Source: Pelagophyceae sp. CCMP2097
Lineage: Eukaryota > Sar > Pelagophyceae
Reading direction: 5' to 3'
Length of the DNA: 64,000 nucleotides
Assembly (NCBI GenBank): GCA_026770575.1
Contig: MU657209.1
Span: forward strand, 298,091-362,090
Shown: one piece after another, positions 60,111 through 64,000 of the stretch
Numbering within the stretch: the first letter of the stretch is position 1
How the letters are laid out: each line of letters begins with the position of its first letter
Made by a program: the position numbers and the translations under genes
The notes under the pieces: generated by a model
The model's input: only the letters and a program-made list of their open reading frames with translations
Database searches by the model: none
What the model was told of the DNA's origin: nothing

Positions 60111-63100
60111 TCAGGCGAATCCGCCGTCTGCGACCGACGGCGTCTGGTAAAGGAACGAAGCATCATCTCCTCGTTCGGGTGGCGCAGAGGCGTCGCCTTC
60201 GCCAGATTCTGGGCTTGGCGAGGCAGAGGCAGTCGCCGCGCCAGGCGGCGCCAGGGCCGCCTGGCTGCCTGGCTGCCTGGCGCCGGCGCGTTCGAGGCCG
60301 CTGCGGACGCCTCGGACGACGTCTCGCCAGAGCGGCTGGTGCCTCGCAAGGCCAAAGATGAGGAACATCCAGGTGCCCAGCGACGCGGCGACGGAGGCGT
60401 GGAGCACTGGCAATGTGAGCACTTTGGGCGTTGATTCGAGCTGGGTGACACACTCGCAACTGACGAGCACCGCGAAAAAGGAATGCAGGGCGACGAGGAG
60501 GAGGACCCGCGGGTCGATGCCCTCGACGAGCGCCGTCTAAGTAGACAGAGTCATTGCGAACCCAATCTCTGCGGCAAAGGAGCGGGCGGCAGACTCGGCA
60601 AGGGCAAGGATGGACTAACGCGCGCCGGCGCTTCGAGCCCGACGGCGGTGACGCGCTTCGCGAGCCGCGCGATCTGCCTGTCGGTACTGTGGCAAGAGTC
60701 GGCCCGCGGCAGCCAGTCGAGGAGCAGCGTGGAGCTCAGCCGCGGCGAGGCGGGCGAGGCGTCGCCGTCCCACGCCGCCTCCTCGTCGAGCGACCTGCGC
60801 GGCGAGGCGGGCGAGGCGTCACCTTCCGATGCCGCCGCCTCCGAGTCCTCGAGGTGCTGGATCTGCGACCTGATCGCGGCGAGCGACTTGGCGGACGTGC
60901 TACGGTGGAGCCTACCGGCGACGTGGAGCCGAGCCGGCATTGCTTTGTGCGGCTCCGGCGTGGCGAAACGCACGATATGCGCTTGTCGACGCGCTGCCGC
61001 GCGCGCTTGAGGCCAAGGAGGGAGAGGGCGACTGTCGCGGAGAGGTAGGCCATGGTCGAGATGACTTCGGGCAGGCCGTAGACGACGTCGCCGCAGGGGT
61101 CCGCCCGCAGGCGCGTGTACAGCCCAAAGGGCATGACGCCGAGCGTGATCATCAGCGGGACGGCGACGCTCCAGACGACGCAGCGCAGCGCCTTTCTCAT
61201 AGGGCTGTGGCCCGGCGGCGCGCTGGCTCGGTCGAAGAGCGTGGCGTCGGCGGACCGCCACCGCTCCGTCGCCGGGCGCGGGGCATGCGGGAGCAGCGCG
61301 GCGCACGAGGCAGCGCCGCAGGCCGACAGCCGGACGAACGACGCGATGATGTACCCGAGGTACCGGCCGGCCGACGTGCTCGAGGAGCACGAGACCATGT
61401 TGTTGGCGCAGCCGCAGGCGTGCATCAGCGCCACGTAGATGACCAAGCAGACACGGAGGTCACTGGGCCGCCACGCCTAGAGCCGTGCAGCATCGCGCGC
61501 CCAAACCGTCCGCGCGGAGCGGCCGAGTCGCTCACAGATGGCCCGCCGTTGCACCGGCGGTACCGCTTGCTCGCTTCGACCCAGGCGTAGGCCAGCGATA
61601 CGAAGAGCCAGATCGAGAGCAAGAGCGAAGAGACCTCGATGTATTTGGTGACCGCGGCGATGTTCTCGAGGATCGCCGCGCCCCCGCCGCCGACAACGAT
61701 CTGCCCCGCGATGAAGAGCACGGGGCTCGAGACGAGCGTGCAGAGGACGACGGCGATCGAAATGGACGCCACGGCGGTGCTATCATACTCGTGCGCGTAG
61801 ATCAAGACGGACGGCGCCTGCGTTTGGCGCATGAGGAGCGATGGCGGGCCAAACGCGCAAGCCCGGCAAACGCGACCCGCGGGTTTCGGGCAAACCCGAA
61901 CCCGTCCTTGCTCCTGGTTGACGCCGGCGACTCTGATGGGGCTCCGCTGCCCCGCAGCCTCGCGACTGACCGTCGGGATGCAGCCGTAAATGATGCCGTA
62001 GCTCTGCAGCGTGTTGTCGCCCCCGGCGAGCCTAGAGTCGCGTGCGGCGCGGCTGTGGCACGGCGGCATACGAACGGGCTTTACCCGATGAAGATATACA
62101 TGAAGAGGGGCAGCACGGCGACCTTGACGACGCAGAGGCAGATGGGGAGCGCCACCTGCGCCTCGGCGCCTTGGGGGTTGTTTGGTCCACCGGGCCCCCG
62201 GTTAACAAAACACACACGCACCGCCTCTGGCGTGAGCCTTGGGGCCTTGCCGACGAGGGAGAGGCCCGTGAAGAAGAGGGCGCAGGGCGAAAAGGCCTGG
62301 CCGAGCGTGGCGAGCATGAAGTCGACGGGCCCTGGCAGCCCTCCTTTGAAGGCGATGTTCCACAACGTGCCTGCCAAAGTGCAGGAGACGAGGGGCGTCT
62401 GGACGACGCGCCAGAGGATGCCGGCGCACTTTCGCGCGGACATGGCCTCTCCGTCTCTCGCGGACCCCGCGAAGCCCATGAGCACAAAGCCAATGGGGTT
62501 CAGAATCAGCAGCGAGACGGGCGCGAGGATGAAGAGCATGTCGATGAGCTGCGGGTGCTTGGCCTGGTACAACGTGGAGAGGATGGGGAGGCCCAGAGCA
62601 AAGTCGTTGGACTGCGTGCAAAAAATGGCCCGCAGCGCCGACATGCCCAGGACTGCGCCTCTCGATGCGACACCGGCGGCGCCGGCCGCGCCCGAGTGGT
62701 CCAGCTTCATGGAGAGCGCGAGGACGACGAAGAACACTGCGACCTTTGCTAAAAGGATGCCTAGCAGTAGCTGCAGCTCCACTTGCCCAAAGTCGAGCAT
62801 GGCAAGCGTGCGGAAGAGGAGCGCCGGCAGAGCGAATCGGCCGATGAACGTGCCGAAGCCGGAGAGCGTGGCCGCCTCCAGGATGCCAAGGCGGCCGGCC
62901 AAGTACCCCAACGAAACGATGCCCCAGCACGCGATCAGGCTCGCCTCGAACGACACCGGCGAAGCGTCCGCGTCCGCGAGATTCCGAGACGCATACGGCC
63001 GCGCAAACAACCGCGCGGTCTCTGGAAGCGTGGCTGCCGGCCACGATGCCGGCGCGTGCGGCGTTTCAGATTCGACGAGGATGGAGAAACGGCCCGCCGC

Positions 63101-63656
63101 GTCCGCCAATGCTGAAATGGTGACGCGGCGCGTTTCGGCCGCGGTACCAAAGTCGGCGGGGAAGCTGCGCAGGCGCGCGTCTGGCAAGGGCGAAGACGAG
63201 CAGCGCCTGCGTCGCGCGGCCGCGAGCCCCCCGGGAATGCCCCTCGTGTGATTCCTTTCGAAAATGAGCTCGCCTCTCGCCGGCGTAGAGATAGGCGTCG
63301 TCGCCGGCGTAGAGGGCGGTGGCGTCCGGCGCTTGGGCGCGGGCGGCGGAACTTGAACCGGGTTCGCCGTTTCCGGCCCAGGTGAGTTTGGCGGCGCCGA
63401 GGGACGGCGAGTACTCTAGGGAGAGGAAGCGCCCGTGTGCGGCCGCGACGTGGACATGTGCAAACGCTTTGTCGGCGGCACCGGGGGCGCCGGCCGTCCG
63501 CTGGAGCGCAAACGGGCCGCAGGGGTCACAAAGCGCCAACCCGGCCGCGTCGAAAGGCGATACGGCCGCGTCGTAGCCGTCGTGCAATCTCGCCGCGCCG
63601 GCGATCTGGGCGGCGAGGCACAGCAGCGGCCGCGCGGCGCCAAACAAGTGAAACAT
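60111..63656 (-). CDS. LYCHOS/GPR155-like fusion of PIN-type transporter and 7TM receptor domains
   Basis: Multi-exon. MFHLFGAARPLLCLAAQIAG is a signal peptide leading to a luminal beta-rich domain of about 150 residues. Then the auxin-efflux-carrier-like half: GIVSLGYLAGRLGILEA, FIGRFALPALLFRTLAMLDF, CTQSNDFALGLPILSTLYQ and LAPVSLLILNPIGFVLMGF. The later exons give YGIIYGCIPTV, then AHEYDSTAVASISIAVVLCT followed by LVSSPVLFIAGQI, then further helices (WSVAVPLMITLGVMPFGLYT, ISTMAYLSATVALSLLGL). The last exon holds LGTWMFLIFGLARHQPLWRD, which matches the final receptor-like helices of GPR155. The human protein senses cholesterol at lysosomes and signals to mTORC1. Here the C-terminal DEP domain is absent and an N-terminal luminal domain is added. 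Confidence 0.78.
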
Positions 63657-64000
63657 ATGGCCAAAGATTTGCGACGGAATCTTGAGTACGTAGGATTCCT
63701 ATCTTATAAGGCTTATAAACAAGTGAAACGGTTACCGGTCGGGCCGAGAAAAACTGCCGGGCCGCTCATTAGCAGCATATTATTCGTGGTAAGCTGAAAG
63801 TTATCTAAATTTTAACGCTTTAAGCGGCCTTTAAAACTGGAAATAGAGGAGTTATCTAAATTTTGAGGGTATATATATATATCAAACAATTGTATGGGAT
63901 CAGGAATTGAAGCGTAATTCCGGGAATGTTCTTAGTGTAATCAGTCCATGCGGTACTTTGGCGGGCGTCGGTCGGAGAGCGCATAGTGCTTTTGGTCGGT
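63657..64000. other. AT-rich stretch without recognised gene
   Basis: Base composition falls sharply compared with the rest of the window. GTTATCTAAATTTT occurs at 63800-63813 and 63851-63864, a 51-base offset, and a TATATATATATA run follows near 63871. This may be the promoter side of the LYCHOS-like gene or the edge of a repeat that continues beyond the window. Confidence 0.45.

Noticed and set aside
1..64000. tRNA and rRNA genes
   Set aside because: I looked for tRNA arm motifs and conserved rRNA blocks by eye and saw none convincing; a covariance-model scan would be decisive.

Overview
This is a GC-rich, gene-dense eukaryotic nuclear window of 64 kb. Almost every gene is split by very short spliceosomal introns (mostly 35-95 nt, donors usually GTGCGT or GTGAGT, acceptors often TAG). 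The content points to a flagellated, plastid-bearing microbial eukaryote. There is an axonemal-dynein assembly factor resembling TTC12 and a protein with sperm-tail PG-rich motifs. Several proteins start with a signal peptide that could lead into a plastid transit peptide. There are also MYND/Sel1, WD40, HSF and GT15 genes. My best guess is a stramenopile alga, perhaps a pelagophyte; this is inference from gene style, not from a marker gene. One 75-base N gap (38602-38676) sits inside repeats.

Layout. 1-9.4 kb: end of a CHORD gene, a polytopic membrane protein, a membrane-anchored PP2C, a GT15 mannosyltransferase, a dispersed repeat, a possible small secreted protein, a PTAR1-like prenyltransferase-alpha-repeat protein and a coiled-coil protein. 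9.4-15.4 kb: one very large mosaic gene with Cys/His clusters, an EF-hand-like stretch, a Tudor-like module, PG-rich motifs and a novel repeat of about 37 residues. 15.5-24.4 kb: a NEK-like kinase, a PH-OmpA fusion, a DUF1997-like plastid protein, a C2-TM-LEA2 protein and an SLC25 carrier. 24.5-38.3 kb: an ABCG half transporter, a small acidic protein, a PC-esterase/SGNH-like gene with frame problems, a SAP/NUSAP-like protein, a TPR-methyltransferase, a degenerate GTPase, a MYND-RING-Sel1 protein, an ELMO-PH protein, a WD40 protein and an RBR ubiquitin ligase. 38.4-39.1 kb: repeats and gap. 39.2-51 kb: an ER CS/p23-domain protein, a TTC12 homologue, a small membrane protein, a NUDT15-like Nudix hydrolase, a DGAT2-family acyltransferase and a myosin with unusual tail domains. 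51-64 kb: a coiled-coil protein with three RRM-like folds, a TIR-bounded segment carrying one gene, a small acidic/basic protein, a heat-shock-factor-type transcription factor and a LYCHOS/GPR155-like transporter-receptor fusion.

The genes are not an operon. Neighbours alternate strand and many pairs are tail-to-tail with only tens of bases between them. Functional links are loose: cilium or cytoskeleton (TTC12, PG-rich protein, NEK-like kinase, myosin, possibly the SAP/NUSAP-like protein), endomembrane lipid and glycan metabolism (GT15, DGAT2, PC-esterase, p23-like ER protein, LYCHOS-like protein) and ubiquitin or prenylation-type regulation. Exon boundaries were placed by hand from splice consensus, reading-phase continuity and family similarity. 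Those described as 'about' may be off by a few codons.
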